Of a DNA stretch of 59,347 nucleotides, positions 27,456 through 37,086 are shown in pieces. The translations under genes were made by a program, and so were the position numbers. The notes below the pieces were generated by a model that saw only the letters and a list, made by a program, of their open reading frames with translations, did no database searches and was not told where the DNA came from. This DNA is from Deltaproteobacteria bacterium (GTDB lineage: Bacteria; UBA10199; GCA-002796325; JACPFF01): positions 91,449 through 150,795 of the forward strand of contig JACPFF010000015.1 of NCBI GenBank assembly GCA_016183065.1, given 5' to 3'. Position 1 is the stretch's first letter; the number at the start of each line of letters is the position of its first letter.

Positions 27456-30035
27456 ATGCACGATCTCCCACGGCAGCAGACACTCCGCGAACGCCTCACG
27501 CAACACCGTGACCGCCTCCGGGCAGCCTATGCGGCCCATGCCACCATTGCGGAGTTGCTCCGAGGCCAGACGACATTTTTTGATGCCCTCCTGGCACTTG
27601 AATATGCCAGGCTCCAGACCGCGACCGTCCCGCCGGAATCACTGAGCATTGTGGCCATTGGCGGTTATGGACGATCGGAATTATCGCCGCATTCAGACCT
27701 TGATCTCCTCTTCCTTGCCGAAGGTTCCGCAGCGGAATCCGCCGCCAGTGCCCTGTTGTATGCCCTCTGGGATGGGGGCGTGGAGGTCACGGGGGTCGTG
27801 CGCAGTCTGGCCGATTGCGAGGTGATTTTACGCACCGGGGAGATTCGGGCGCAGACCGCCTTGTTGGATGCCCGATCGGTTGCCGGCGGGAGAGTACTCT
27901 GGGAGGCCTGGCAGACGCGGGCGAGTCGGTTGATGGAGAGCCGCCGATGGCAGCAATACTTTGTGCGCGGGAAGCGCGCGGAAATGGCACAGCGGCGGCA
28001 ACAGTATGGGGGATCGCCATTTCTCCTCGAGCCGAATGTCAAGGAGAGCGAAGGGGGTCTGCGGGACTGGCAGACGGCCTGGTGGATCGGGCGGGCCCTC
28101 CACACCGTCACGCGACCGGAAGATCTGGTGGGCCGATGGTGTCCGCGCGATGACTGGGATGCGCTGCACTGCGCGCTCGACTGGTTACTCTCGGTCCGAT
28201 GGGGACTCCATACGATTGCCGGACGGAAACAGGATCGCTTCGGATTTGATCAACAGACCCAGTTGGCTGCCTTTCATGAGGGAGATGTCGTGTCGCCGGT
28301 GCCGTTGCCACCAGAGGCCGAGTTGATGCGGCGATACTATGCCGCGGCCGCCACGGTGCGCGACATGAGCAATTGGTGCATTGCGCAGTGGTGCCGTTCG
28401 CGTTGGCAACGGCGCTATTGGGCTGTACGACTGGCAGCGGTGTCACGACCGTGGGCCATCGTGCATGGGACCATGGTGCTTCGGCCGCGGGCGGCGTGGA
28501 CCGCTCTGGACATCGAGCAGTGCTGGCAGGCCATTGCGCAGCGTGGAGCGGTCTGTCCGCCAGAGACGCGATATCAATTCCGGCGGTTGCATCAGACCCT
28601 CCACGCATTTACCCCCACCACAGGGATCGGTCGGTTTTTTCGCCACGTCGGACGGATTGCCCCCCTCTTGCGGGAGATGCACCGGACCCTCTGGCTGGAA
28701 CGGTTCATTCCGGAATTGACGCGTCTGCGCTACCGCATGCAACGGGACGCCTATCATTGTTACACGATCGATATGCATCTGATCGAAACCGTGGCGCAGT
28801 GTGAGTGGCTCCTGACAGCGCCTCCGCAGGATCTGCCGCCGCACGCCGATATGGCACGCCGACAGCTAGAGGATCCGCTCCCCGTCGTGCTCGCCGCACT
28901 CCTGCATGACATCGGCAAGGGCCGCGGACGTCCGCATGCCCAGGAGGGGGCGCGACTCGCGGGGGAGGCGGCACAGCGGTGGCGGTTGCCACCGGAGACC
29001 ATCGCGCTCCTGCAATTTCTCGTCCGATCGCATCAGCTGATGAGCCGACTGGCATTTACGCGAGATCTCACGGATGCCGTGCTCATCGAGCAGTTTGCCG
29101 ATACGGTCGCGTCGCCCGAGCGATTGTCCGCCCTCTTTCTCCTGACCCTTGCAGATATCCGCGCGGTGGGTCCCAAAGTCTATTCTCCGTGGAAGGGGGA
29201 GTTGTTGGGAGCACTCTATGCACGGACCTACCGCTTTATACAACCCGAGGAGACCACGACGGAGGATACCGGTCTGCGGCGGCAGGCGTTGGTACAGGCC
29301 ATTACGGCATTACTCACACCGACCGAAAGCGCTCCGCTCGTCGAGCGGTGGATTGATGGCATGCCGGAACGGTATCTGCGACAGATGTCCCCGGAGGAGA
29401 TCGCTGCGCATGTGGCCCTCTGGTACACCTTTGGCGAGGTCCCCGTCGCCCTCTCGCATCGCACCGGGAGCGATGGACGGGTGACGATCGATATCCTGGC
29501 GCACGATGCGCCACGCCTGTTTGCCAAGATCTGTGGCGTGTTGGCTGCACGGGGCATGAATATCGTGGAGGCCCATGCCTTCACCGGGACGCACCACTTT
29601 GTCATCGATCGCTTTCTGGTGCTCCCGACTGACCGCTATCAGTATGCCGCCACCTGGGACGTGGTGCAAAAAGACCTTGCCGATGTGATCCACGGATATC
29701 GACAGGTCGCGCCGCTGATCGATCAGCGCAGGCGGGGATTCTTGCGCCGGCCACGGCGTATTTCCGTGTCGCCGGCGGTCACCGTCGACAATGCCATTTC
29801 GGAGGACTATACTGTTTTTGATATCCAGGCGCATGATCGACTCGGTCTTCTTGCGGCCATTGCGGAGGCGATCTATCAATGCGATTGCCATATTGTGATG
29901 GCCAAGGTGTTGACCATTGGAGAACGGGTACAAGACGCTTTTTATGTCCAGAAGGTGTCGGGCGAAAAAATGGTCGAGGCCGGGGAGATCGCGCAGGTGA
30001 CCGAGGCCTTGCGTCAGGTAGTGCGGGAGGGGTAG
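27456..30035 (+). CDS. glnD: [Protein-PII] uridylyltransferase GlnD
   Basis: Nitrogen sensor that uridylylates and de-uridylylates PII. 859 aa, normal length. Nucleotidyltransferase motif IAIGGYGRSELSPHSDLDLL-type block (around 65-88), a GlnD PII-UTase domain, an HD phosphohydrolase domain with LLHDIGKGRGRPH (near 485), and two C-terminal ACT domains that bind glutamine (VTIDILAHDAPRLFAKICG and TVFDIQAHDRLGLLAAIAE). No PII gene is adjacent. Confidence 0.96.
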   Translation: MHDLPRQQTLRERLTQHRDRLRAAYAAHATIAELLRGQTTFFDALLALEYARLQTATVPPESLSIVAIGGYGRSELSPHSDLDLLFLAEGSAAESAASALLYALWDGGVEVTGVVRSLADCEVILRTGEIRAQTALLDARSVAGGRVLWEAWQTRASRLMESRRWQQYFVRGKRAEMAQRRQQYGGSPFLLEPNVKESEGGLRDWQTAWWIGRALHTVTRPEDLVGRWCPRDDWDALHCALDWLLSVRWGLHTIAGRKQDRFGFDQQTQLAAFHEGDVVSPVPLPPEAELMRRYYAAAATVRDMSNWCIAQWCRSRWQRRYWAVRLAAVSRPWAIVHGTMVLRPRAAWTALDIEQCWQAIAQRGAVCPPETRYQFRRLHQTLHAFTPTTGIGRFFRHVGRIAPLLREMHRTLWLERFIPELTRLRYRMQRDAYHCYTIDMHLIETVAQCEWLLTAPPQDLPPHADMARRQLEDPLPVVLAALLHDIGKGRGRPHAQEGARLAGEAAQRWRLPPETIALLQFLVRSHQLMSRLAFTRDLTDAVLIEQFADTVASPERLSALFLLTLADIRAVGPKVYSPWKGELLGALYARTYRFIQPEETTTEDTGLRRQALVQAITALLTPTESAPLVERWIDGMPERYLRQMSPEEIAAHVALWYTFGEVPVALSHRTGSDGRVTIDILAHDAPRLFAKICGVLAARGMNIVEAHAFTGTHHFVIDRFLVLPTDRYQYAATWDVVQKDLADVIHGYRQVAPLIDQRRRGFLRRPRRISVSPAVTVDNAISEDYTVFDIQAHDRLGLLAAIAEAIYQCDCHIVMAKVLTIGERVQDAFYVQKVSGEKMVEAGEIAQVTEALRQVVREG

Positions 30036-30038
30036 GGG

Positions 30039-30260
30039 ATGCGGTACTCGATTCTGCTCACACTGGTGCTATTGGTCCTGATCAGTTGGATCGCGTTCCT
30101 CGCCCATCGTGATCGTCGCCGCCGTCATCAGCGCGTGCGTGAGGTGATCAGCCCAGAGGTTGTGGCCGAGCTTGAAGTCGAAAGAGAAACGGCGTTGTTG
30201 CGGAAGGGACACTTTGAACAGGTACTCCATGAGATGGCTGACCGACATGACCCCTCGTAA
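30039..30260 (+). CDS. Small single-span membrane protein
   Basis: 73 aa: an N-terminal transmembrane helix (about 4-23) followed by a very basic RDRRRRHQR stretch, so the C-terminus is cytosolic, and an acidic helix. Starts 3 bp after the glnD stop. No family recognised; in-operon position and a good membrane-anchor layout make it plausible. Confidence 0.55.
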   Translation: MRYSILLTLVLLVLISWIAFLAHRDRRRRHQRVREVISPEVVAELEVERETALLRKGHFEQVLHEMADRHDPS

Positions 30261-30912
30261 CCTGCTCCACGCACTCTCGCTGCTCCTCCCCGCGATCTTG
30301 GGGAGTGCGGGGTGCGGCGGATGCCCCCATAACGGGGCGGTGACGGTGGTGAGCAGTCCTCCGGTGCAGTTGACCTATGCGCCGCCGCCTCCACCACCCC
30401 CACCACCGATGAAAAAGGTGCAAGAGAGCCTTGTCAGCGCCTCGCCGCCAAAAAAAGCGCCGCCGCGTGTGGCCGAAGTTCCCCCAGATGAAATTTTGTC
30501 AGATCTGACCTCGAGCGGGCCACCCCCGGTGCCGCCATCGGCATTTCAGGCCGACGATCTGACGATGCGGCTGCGGGAGAAGATGGCCGAGGCCTATGGG
30601 GGTGACGTCAGTCGGGTCCCCAATGCCACCATCTATCTCTCGAACGATACGATCGAGGGCTTCATCGATTTTTATGAGGAACGCGGATATACGGTCACGC
30701 GCATTGCCGTGCCGGTGACGCGGATTTTGCAACCGGTCCTCCGCGACAAACCGGAGCTGGCCGAGAAGATTCATCTCGACGATTATGAGGGGATCACCAT
30801 TCACCAGGTCATGGTCGAGGGGACCGGCGTCAGCGCGGCGGACAAATATATTGACCCCGACACGTATGAAGTGGTTGATCGGCTCTTTGTGACGGAGATG
30901 CCCCTGAAATAA
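30247..30912 (+). CDS. Proline-rich hypothetical lipoprotein
   Basis: 221 aa from ATG 30247. Lipoprotein signal ends in LGSAGC; then a run of nine prolines and a Pro/Lys-rich stalk (about 35-100), as in cell-wall-spanning or TonB-like linkers, and a compact alpha/beta C-terminal domain of about 120 residues. No enzymatic motif. Overlaps the preceding small membrane gene by 14 bp and precedes lysC by 9 bp. The start was chosen to place the signal peptide at the N-terminus; the frame extends upstream inside the previous gene. Confidence 0.65.
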   Translation: MTPRNLLHALSLLLPAILGSAGCGGCPHNGAVTVVSSPPVQLTYAPPPPPPPPPMKKVQESLVSASPPKKAPPRVAEVPPDEILSDLTSSGPPPVPPSAFQADDLTMRLREKMAEAYGGDVSRVPNATIYLSNDTIEGFIDFYEERGYTVTRIAVPVTRILQPVLRDKPELAEKIHLDDYEGITIHQVMVEGTGVSAADKYIDPDTYEVVDRLFVTEMPLK

Positions 30913-30921
30913 GGATGGACC

Positions 30922-32163
30922 ATGTTGATCGTGCAAAAATATGGCGGAACGTCTGTCGGATCTGTCGAGCGGATTGCGGCCGTGGCCCGTCACATCCGTG
31001 ACACGCAGGCCGCCGGTCACCGGATCGTCGTGACCGTGTCGGCCATGGCCGGCGAGACGAATCGGCTGCTGGCCTTGGTGGGTCGCATGGGGGAGCATCC
31101 GAGCGACCGCGAATCCGATGTCGTGGTGAGCACGGGCGAGCAGGTGAGTGCGGGACTCGTAACACTGGCCGTGCAGCAATTGGGCGTGCCGGCGATTTCA
31201 CTCCTGTCGCACCAGATCCCGATTATCACGGATGGCATTTACGGCCGCGCGCGGATCGAGTGGATTCACGCCGAACCGATCCAGCAGCAGCTCGCGGCGG
31301 ATCAGATCGTCGTCATTCCGGGATTTCAGGGGGTCGATAGCGCTGGTCACATGACCACGCTGGGCCGTGGCGGGTCGGATACCTCCGCGGTCGCCCTTGC
31401 GGCGGCCTTGCAGGCGGATCGGTGCGAGATCTATACGGATGTGGACGGGATTTTCACCACGGATCCACGCGATTGTCCCCATGCACGGATGATTCAACGG
31501 ATGGACTACGAAGAATTGCTCGAAATGGCCGGTGCCGGGGCCAAGGTGATGCATACCCGCGCCATCCAGTTGGGTGCGCGATACCGGATTCCTCTGGAGG
31601 TCCGCTCCGCGATGGAGACCGCGATGTCGGGGACGTGCGTGGAGGCGGAAGACCCCCGGGTCGAGGCGACACTGGTCACCGGCATTTCTGCCACCCGCAA
31701 TGAAGCCAAGGTGGTGTTGCGTGGCGTCCCCATCGGGACGGGGATTGCGCACCGGTTCTTTTCTCCCCTGGCGCGTGCCAATATTAATGTCGATATGATC
31801 GTCGCAACGACGAATGCCGATGGAGAATCGGAGATCGGCTTTACGGTCGCCAAGGAGGATTTGCGAAAGACCATGCAGATTACGGAGGGTGTTGCGCGAG
31901 AACTCGGCGTGCGCAATGTCGAGGCCGCCGGCGATATCTCCAAAGTCTCGATTATCGGTCTGGGGATGCGGTGTCACGCCGGCGTGGCGGCGCGCATGTT
32001 CGATGCCCTTGCGCAGGCCGGGATCAACATCCAGCTCATATCGACCTCGGAAATCAAGGTCTCGGTGGTCGTCAATATGGATGAAGCCGCCGCTGCCGTG
32101 CAGGCCCTGCACACGGTTTTTGGCCTCGATGCCACCACCGCGGTGCTCCCTCGGACATCATGA
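30922..32163 (+). CDS. lysC: Aspartate kinase
   Basis: Phosphorylates aspartate, the entry to lysine, threonine and methionine synthesis. 413 aa, the monofunctional class. N-terminal [16 protein letters not shown] is the kinase signature; [13 protein letters not shown] and [13 protein letters not shown] are the substrate/ATP loops. Two C-terminal ACT domains (from about 265) bind the feedback inhibitor. Not fused to homoserine dehydrogenase. Confidence 0.96.
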   Translation: MLIVQKYGGTSVGSVERIAAVARHIRDTQAAGHRIVVTVSAMAGETNRLLALVGRMGEHPSDRESDVVVSTGEQVSAGLVTLAVQQLGVPAISLLSHQIPIITDGIYGRARIEWIHAEPIQQQLAADQIVVIPGFQGVDSAGHMTTLGRGGSDTSAVALAAALQADRCEIYTDVDGIFTTDPRDCPHARMIQRMDYEELLEMAGAGAKVMHTRAIQLGARYRIPLEVRSAMETAMSGTCVEAEDPRVEATLVTGISATRNEAKVVLRGVPIGTGIAHRFFSPLARANINVDMIVATTNADGESEIGFTVAKEDLRKTMQITEGVARELGVRNVEAAGDISKVSIIGLGMRCHAGVAARMFDALAQAGINIQLISTSEIKVSVVVNMDEAAAAVQALHTVFGLDATTAVLPRTS

Positions 32164-32648
32164 AACAGCGCTGGGTGGTCATGGTCACACTCCTCTGGCT
32201 TGGCGCGCTCATGACGCTCGACAGGCCGGGATCGGGTTGTCGCGGAGAGAGGTCGTTTGCGATGCCCTCACGGGCACCGACGGCCGACACCGATTTTCTC
32301 CTGTTCGGACACCCGATTGATCTGAATTGTGCATCGACAAGTCTCTTGCAGACGCTGCCGACGATCGGTCCGACACTGGCGGGGCGCATTGTGCGCGAGC
32401 GGACTGTTGGTGGGCTGTTCACCACCGTTGCGGGGCTCCGTCGTGTGTCCGGCATCGGACCGGTCCGGTTCCGTCTGCTCCAACCCTACGTCACGGTGTC
32501 GACAGGGGAATGTGGCGGCGGGTGGAATCGAACCACCGACCTAGGGGTTATGAATCCCTCGCTCTCACCACTGAGCTACGCCGCCAGGAAGGCCGTGATC
32601 TCCGCAAAAACCCCCGACCAGAGGCTGCTACGCGCTTGGCGGGGATGA
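32160..32648 (+). CDS. ComEA-type helix-hairpin-helix protein, tail reads through antisense tRNA
   Basis: Small DNA-binding competence-type protein. Signal/anchor helix at 5-25, then a ComEA helix-hairpin-helix pair (about 55-112): [20 protein letters not shown] and [13 protein letters not shown]. The recognisable domain ends near residue 113 (base 32498). The remaining 50 codons are the complement of the tRNA-Met gene at 32513-32585 and flank, so the protein tail is tRNA antisense. ATG overlaps the lysC stop by 4 bp. The domain is secure; the C-terminal tail is odd. Confidence 0.75.
   Translation: MKQRWVVMVTLLWLGALMTLDRPGSGCRGERSFAMPSRAPTADTDFLLFGHPIDLNCASTSLLQTLPTIGPTLAGRIVRERTVGGLFTTVAGLRRVSGIGPVRFRLLQPYVTVSTGECGGGWNRTTDLGVMNPSLSPLSYAARKAVISAKTPDQRLLRAWRG
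32513..32585 (-). tRNA. tRNA-Met (CAT)
   Basis: 73-nt cloverleaf on the minus strand: acceptor GGCGGCG/CGCCGCC, D-arm GCTCAGTGGTGAGAGC, anticodon loop TTCATAA, T-arm GGTTCGATTCC, discriminator A. CCA is not encoded. The 5' end is not of the initiator type; elongator Met is likelier than Ile2, which would need tilS-modified C34 and cannot be excluded. Confidence 0.93.
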
Positions 32649-32684
32649 CATCACCGTAGCGTATTCGGCCGGGAGAATCAAATA

Positions 32685-34340
32685 TTAATACCGGAACGCG
32701 CTCCGCCCGATAAATTCGCGCAAGATCGAGGTATGCGGGACATCCTCGGATTGGAGCGGGACAAAGAGGTCGAGGAATCGGAAGAGCCGGAGGGCTTCCA
32801 CATAGGAGGGATGCTCATTCGGGACCTCGGTCAGGTACCGCTCGGCATAGTTCTTGAGAACCGCCTGCTCATAACAGAGTGCGGAATCAAACATGACGTC
32901 GGCGTCCTCCTGGAAGGGGTAGATCCACCGCTCTTCGCCCGCACGGACACTCGGCCAGATGGTAATGGTCTCTGCGGCATTGGTGCCGCGAAACTTCCAG
33001 TCGCGCACGATGCGGCGGATCAATCGGCAATCCGAGGTAAAAATCCGGTTATGATCATCGATACAGATCTGTGTGAGCGCCGAGACAAAAATCTTGAAGC
33101 AACTCTCTCGCGGAATGGCCTCGGCAATGCGGGGGTTGAGGGCGTGAATCCCCTCGATGAGGATCACCTGTCCAGCGTGGAGTTGCAATGGATGCGTTTT
33201 ATGGATGCGTCGACCGCGCGGAAACGAGAAGATCGGGGTCTCCACGAGCGCGCCCTTGAGCAATTGTTGCAGCTGGGTGTTGAAGAGCCCCAGGTCGAGG
33301 GCCTCAACCGATTCAAAGTCATAGCTTCCGTCCGGATGGAGCGGCGAGTTTTCGCGATTGCGATAATAATTGTCCATGGAGAGGGCCACAGGTTTGAGGC
33401 CGATCACCTGTAGCTGAATGGCCAATCGTTTGCTAAACGTGGTCTTGCCGGACGAGGAAGGGCCGGCAATAAAGAGAAATCGGACATCCCGACGCGCCTT
33501 GATCGTATCGGAAATGGCCGCGATCTTTTTTTCGTGCAGGGCTTCGGCCACGAGGACCACTTCGGACACGGTGCCACCACTGACCATCTCGTTGAGTCGG
33601 GCCACATTGGCGACGCCCATGAGCTGTTGCCAGGCCTTGGTCTCCATGTAGGTGGCAAAGAGCTTTGGCCGCTGCGGGACCTGATCGGGAAATTCGCCGT
33701 TCTTCCCCGGGAACTGCAGGAGGAGTCCGGAGGCATAGGGATGGAGGCGGAAGTGGTTGATCAAGCCTGTCTGCGGGGCCACGGGCCCATGGACATACCC
33801 GATGTATTGATCGATCGTCAGGAGGGGGAGATCGGACCGGCGCATCTGTCGGAGCAAGAGGACGCGGTCTTGGCGACCGAGGCGCTCAAATATCTGGATC
33901 GCTTCCTCGATCGGCGTCCAGACCGGATCGAGTGGGAGGTCGGCGCCCACATAATCGCGCATGATCTCTTCGAGTCTGGCAATATGCCCGGCGGTCGGTG
34001 AAAAACCGATCGGTTCAAAAAAGTAGCTGTCATCGATCGATTGCCCGATGACCACGCGGGCCTCCGGATCGAACCGGGCGAGTGCCGCGTAAAAGATCAT
34101 CCCTGCCGTGCGGCGGTAGATTTCCATCCCCTCGCGCATGGTCGTGTCGATGGTCGTGATGCGGGCTGCGTGCTGGATGGCACGGTTGAGCCCGCCGATC
34201 CGGTTATCGACGACCGCGCCAATGGCCGGTGCCGTGCCAGGATGGGGGTGGAGTGCCAGCATCTGGGCAATCGTGGTGCCACTGAGGATGGTGATTGGTC
34301 GATCATTGAGCAGGACATGCAGCGGCGGGATCGGTGGCAT
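32685..34340 (-). CDS. Nucleoside kinase with N-terminal TGS/ThrRS-like domain and uridine-kinase domain
   Basis: 551 aa from ATG 34340. N-terminus LHVLLNDRPITILSGTTIA is a TGS-like domain followed by a threonyl-tRNA-synthetase second-additional-domain-like region (about 40-160). The C-terminal half is a phosphoribulokinase/uridine kinase: Walker A FIAGPSSSGKTTFSKRLA, SMDNYYRNRENSP, and VILIEGIHALNPRIAEAI. This fused architecture is a known uncharacterised 'nucleoside kinase' family; the substrate is inferred. The start at 34385 is possible but has no better support. Confidence 0.85.
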   Translation of the reverse strand: MPPIPPLHVLLNDRPITILSGTTIAQMLALHPHPGTAPAIGAVVDNRIGGLNRAIQHAARITTIDTTMREGMEIYRRTAGMIFYAALARFDPEARVVIGQSIDDSYFFEPIGFSPTAGHIARLEEIMRDYVGADLPLDPVWTPIEEAIQIFERLGRQDRVLLLRQMRRSDLPLLTIDQYIGYVHGPVAPQTGLINHFRLHPYASGLLLQFPGKNGEFPDQVPQRPKLFATYMETKAWQQLMGVANVARLNEMVSGGTVSEVVLVAEALHEKKIAAISDTIKARRDVRFLFIAGPSSSGKTTFSKRLAIQLQVIGLKPVALSMDNYYRNRENSPLHPDGSYDFESVEALDLGLFNTQLQQLLKGALVETPIFSFPRGRRIHKTHPLQLHAGQVILIEGIHALNPRIAEAIPRESCFKIFVSALTQICIDDHNRIFTSDCRLIRRIVRDWKFRGTNAAETITIWPSVRAGEERWIYPFQEDADVMFDSALCYEQAVLKNYAERYLTEVPNEHPSYVEALRLFRFLDLFVPLQSEDVPHTSILREFIGRSAFRY

Positions 34341-34428
34341 AGGCCTCTCATTGTGCCGAAAAGATGACGAAATGTCACGAGACAATACTGCGCGCGTTGG
34401 TCAGCGCAAAACTGAACATCTTTTCATT

Positions 34429-36873
34429 TCATTCGGGAGAGGATATTTCTGGCGGTATCTCCTCCAAACCCTTCTGATACCTGGGCACTCCTCTTCCATG
34501 TTCAAAATCGAGCTCCGAAAAAACAGAAACCGGTGGTGCATAAATGGTGATCCCCGGTACCCCGCGAAAGATCCGTCGAAAAAACGTGAGGATATTCTCC
34601 AGCGGTGCATCATCTGGTGCAACACCTCCACGACCGGCACTACAGGCAGTCAAAATGACCACGCTCTCCGGTTTCAGTTTTTTCGCGACGATCTTCCATC
34701 CCTCGTCGTATAGATCGCCAAAATCAATGGCTCCCTCTTCGTCGGCGTTGCTGTTCGCGGCACTTCCCAGGGTGATGCGACTGGCCTTCCCATGTCCGGA
34801 AATCACCAGGAGGTCAAGGCTTGCATCCGGTAACTGCTGAAAGTGTCGATAGAGGGTCTCTTCAGAGCGCGTTTCCAGCAGATCAATGTTATATCCGGCA
34901 TCGCTGGCCGCTTTCATCTGTTGGTGATCCCAGTAGAAAGCCCCATTCCAGTCGTCATAGGCCGTGGCAAAAAGCGCTGTCGGTTTTTCAGGCACATTTT
35001 TCGCCAAGAGCTCTCTGGCCACTGCAATGGAGACGCGGCCAAAATAGTGGAGCCCTTTCTCCGTTCTCAGCCGTGCAGAGAGCTCCAGCAAAGCCTCCGG
35101 AGAGATCTTTTTCATGTCGTCTTCGTCTGAGTGCTGCAATAATTTTACCATCTGGCCAATGCCGCCCCCACCTAACCGGGAGTAAAATTCTCGGCGCAGA
35201 GTGGGAGAAAAGAGGGTGTTGAACCGTTCAATACCGGAGCCATAGTCTATGGCCCCCATGTTGGTTTCGACGATGGTGTCCAGTTCCGCAGCGGCTTCCT
35301 TCCACGGCAATGGCGCAAGTCCCAAGGTATCGAGCATGTGAAGTCCCATATCTAACAAACTGAGGGGATCTTTCTCTTTCGAGGCATGACGGGTGATGGT
35401 CTCATACATATAGCGGTCTCCGTCTGCCGGCGTGATCCGCATCTTGAGCAATAGGCCTCTTGTGGAGTGCAACCTCCGTCGGTCGTACAATGAAGAACGG
35501 AAGAGGCTGACGATCAAGTCTCCCTTTTCTGTATCGGAAAGATGCATGTTCTGCACAATCGTTGCGGCATCTTTGGCCGCTGAAATGTGCATATGGGGAT
35601 TGTCCTCAAACACCTCGAAGAGAAGAGACCATCGGTTCTCCAGCGGAATCCCAAAGTCCATCAACATCGTGTCAAGCGCAGCAAATTGCTCGAAATCGAG
35701 GCCGGCATCAAAGGCATGGAAAAGGAGGTCGCGTTGTCTCTCTCGTGACGCCGGGGCATTATTGAGCCAATCTTTTATCTTTGGCAGAGATGCGAAGGGA
35801 TCGACACGATCGTGCTCCGTCGTTTTTTTCATGGTGAGCATCCGAAACCAATCACCTTGTTTTTCGGCGGGAATGCAGTCCAGTCCCTTGAGCGTTTCAA
35901 CCATGGCTGGAATCGTTGCGATAATGTCCTCTGGATGCGCGTAGGAGGCCAAATCTTCAAAGAGCGTCATCCTCAAGAGCGTATCCGTTATACCAAGTGC
36001 GCTGATGGCATCGACTGCCGCCGGTAAATCCTTTGAAAAGAGAGATAATGCGGCTTCCTCTCCCTGCAAGGCGGACTCCGTAGCCGCGTGAAGAAAATGA
36101 GCGATATCGCGATCTGGGAGGACCTCGCGCATTTTTTTTATCCCATCGGAGAGATTGTCGATAGTATCGACCGTTCCGCGGTGCATGAGGGCGATGCTCA
36201 CTGTCGAGAGGATTTCATGGTTGGTGAATCCAATCTCGCGCAAGAGAGCGACCAGGACTTCCGCATTGCGAAACAATCGCTCGAAATCTTTGGCCGTGAA
36301 GTCTGCCAGCGGTAGACTCCTCATGAAAGCGCTCTGCGCGGATGGCGACGAGAGCCCCAACTCGGTGAGGAGATGTGAAAATTGGAGGAACGCGGCAGTG
36401 GGGGGGAAATGAGCCATTTGATCCATCGGTCTGTACTCAAGGGCCAGTGCGAAGATCTCGTCATCACTCATCCCTAGCAACCGAAAGGCCCCTGAAAATT
36501 GCCGATATTTTTCCACGATCTGCGAAAAATCGGGAATCGCCCCTTGAAAGAAAAACGGGGCAAAGAGGAGGAAAATGGTCTGGTATTCGCCATGCACGCC
36601 GACCGGTTTCGCCCTGGCGGAGAGATCTTTCAAGGTCTCGTCGGAAAAGAGTCTCCCGACCAACTGGTGAACGGTTGTGTCATGTGACGTTGCCGTGACC
36701 CATTCTGTGAAATGGATGCGGCCATCGCCGTTCAGGTCCACTGCGGTAAACGCGTCTGACGTCTCGATCCCTATTTCGCTGGCATGCTGGGGCGTGACCT
36801 GAAAATCGCGCGTTCCGTCGGCCACGTCGGCCTTTTCAAACGCACGAAAGCGCTCAATGCGAAAGTCTGCCAT
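34429..36873 (-). CDS. Large EF-hand protein with C-terminal caspase-like (clan CD) peptidase domain
   Basis: 814 aa from ATG 36873 (MADFRIERF); a GTG 60 nt upstream is poorer. An EF-hand DLNGDGRIHFTE lies at 46-57. Most of the protein (about 80-640) is helical without a named domain. The C-terminal 150 residues resemble a CHAT/caspase fold: His694 in LLVISGHGKAS and Cys744 in VVILTACSAGRGG form the expected dyad on strands separated by about 50 residues. No signal peptide or membrane span. Codon and base usage is more AT-rich than in neighbours. Substrate and partner unknown; no adjacent effector gene. Confidence 0.7.
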   Translation of the reverse strand: MADFRIERFRAFEKADVADGTRDFQVTPQHASEIGIETSDAFTAVDLNGDGRIHFTEWVTATSHDTTVHQLVGRLFSDETLKDLSARAKPVGVHGEYQTIFLLFAPFFFQGAIPDFSQIVEKYRQFSGAFRLLGMSDDEIFALALEYRPMDQMAHFPPTAAFLQFSHLLTELGLSSPSAQSAFMRSLPLADFTAKDFERLFRNAEVLVALLREIGFTNHEILSTVSIALMHRGTVDTIDNLSDGIKKMREVLPDRDIAHFLHAATESALQGEEAALSLFSKDLPAAVDAISALGITDTLLRMTLFEDLASYAHPEDIIATIPAMVETLKGLDCIPAEKQGDWFRMLTMKKTTEHDRVDPFASLPKIKDWLNNAPASRERQRDLLFHAFDAGLDFEQFAALDTMLMDFGIPLENRWSLLFEVFEDNPHMHISAAKDAATIVQNMHLSDTEKGDLIVSLFRSSLYDRRRLHSTRGLLLKMRITPADGDRYMYETITRHASKEKDPLSLLDMGLHMLDTLGLAPLPWKEAAAELDTIVETNMGAIDYGSGIERFNTLFSPTLRREFYSRLGGGGIGQMVKLLQHSDEDDMKKISPEALLELSARLRTEKGLHYFGRVSIAVARELLAKNVPEKPTALFATAYDDWNGAFYWDHQQMKAASDAGYNIDLLETRSEETLYRHFQQLPDASLDLLVISGHGKASRITLGSAANSNADEEGAIDFGDLYDEGWKIVAKKLKPESVVILTACSAGRGGVAPDDAPLENILTFFRRIFRGVPGITIYAPPVSVFSELDFEHGRGVPRYQKGLEEIPPEISSPE

Positions 36874-36991
36874 ATTCTCATTATCGGCTGAGAACTTGGG
36901 TGGTGTTGCCTGAAATGATGTGCATATAACCACTGGATATTGTTTAGATTATATCCCTATTTTCTTGTGTGACCCGCACGACAGAAGCCGT

Positions 36992-37033
36992 CTGGTAGCC
37001 TACCAGCCCGGCAGGATAATCCTTGCATTATCC
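36992..37033. promoter_or_regulatory. Two short inverted repeats in the der / caspase-like intergenic region
   Basis: CTGGTAG-C-CTACCAG at 36992-37006 and GGATAAT-CCTTGC-ATTATCC at 37014-37033. They lie between the divergent genes, where promoters for both must be. They could be operators or a 5' hairpin of der; no T-run follows. A minus-strand TATAAT near 36950 may serve the caspase-like gene. Confidence 0.4.
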
Positions 37034-37086
37034 GAACAGGAGGGTAGGAGACGCTGGCAGAACGTGAGGATGCGCCAGGAGTGCCT

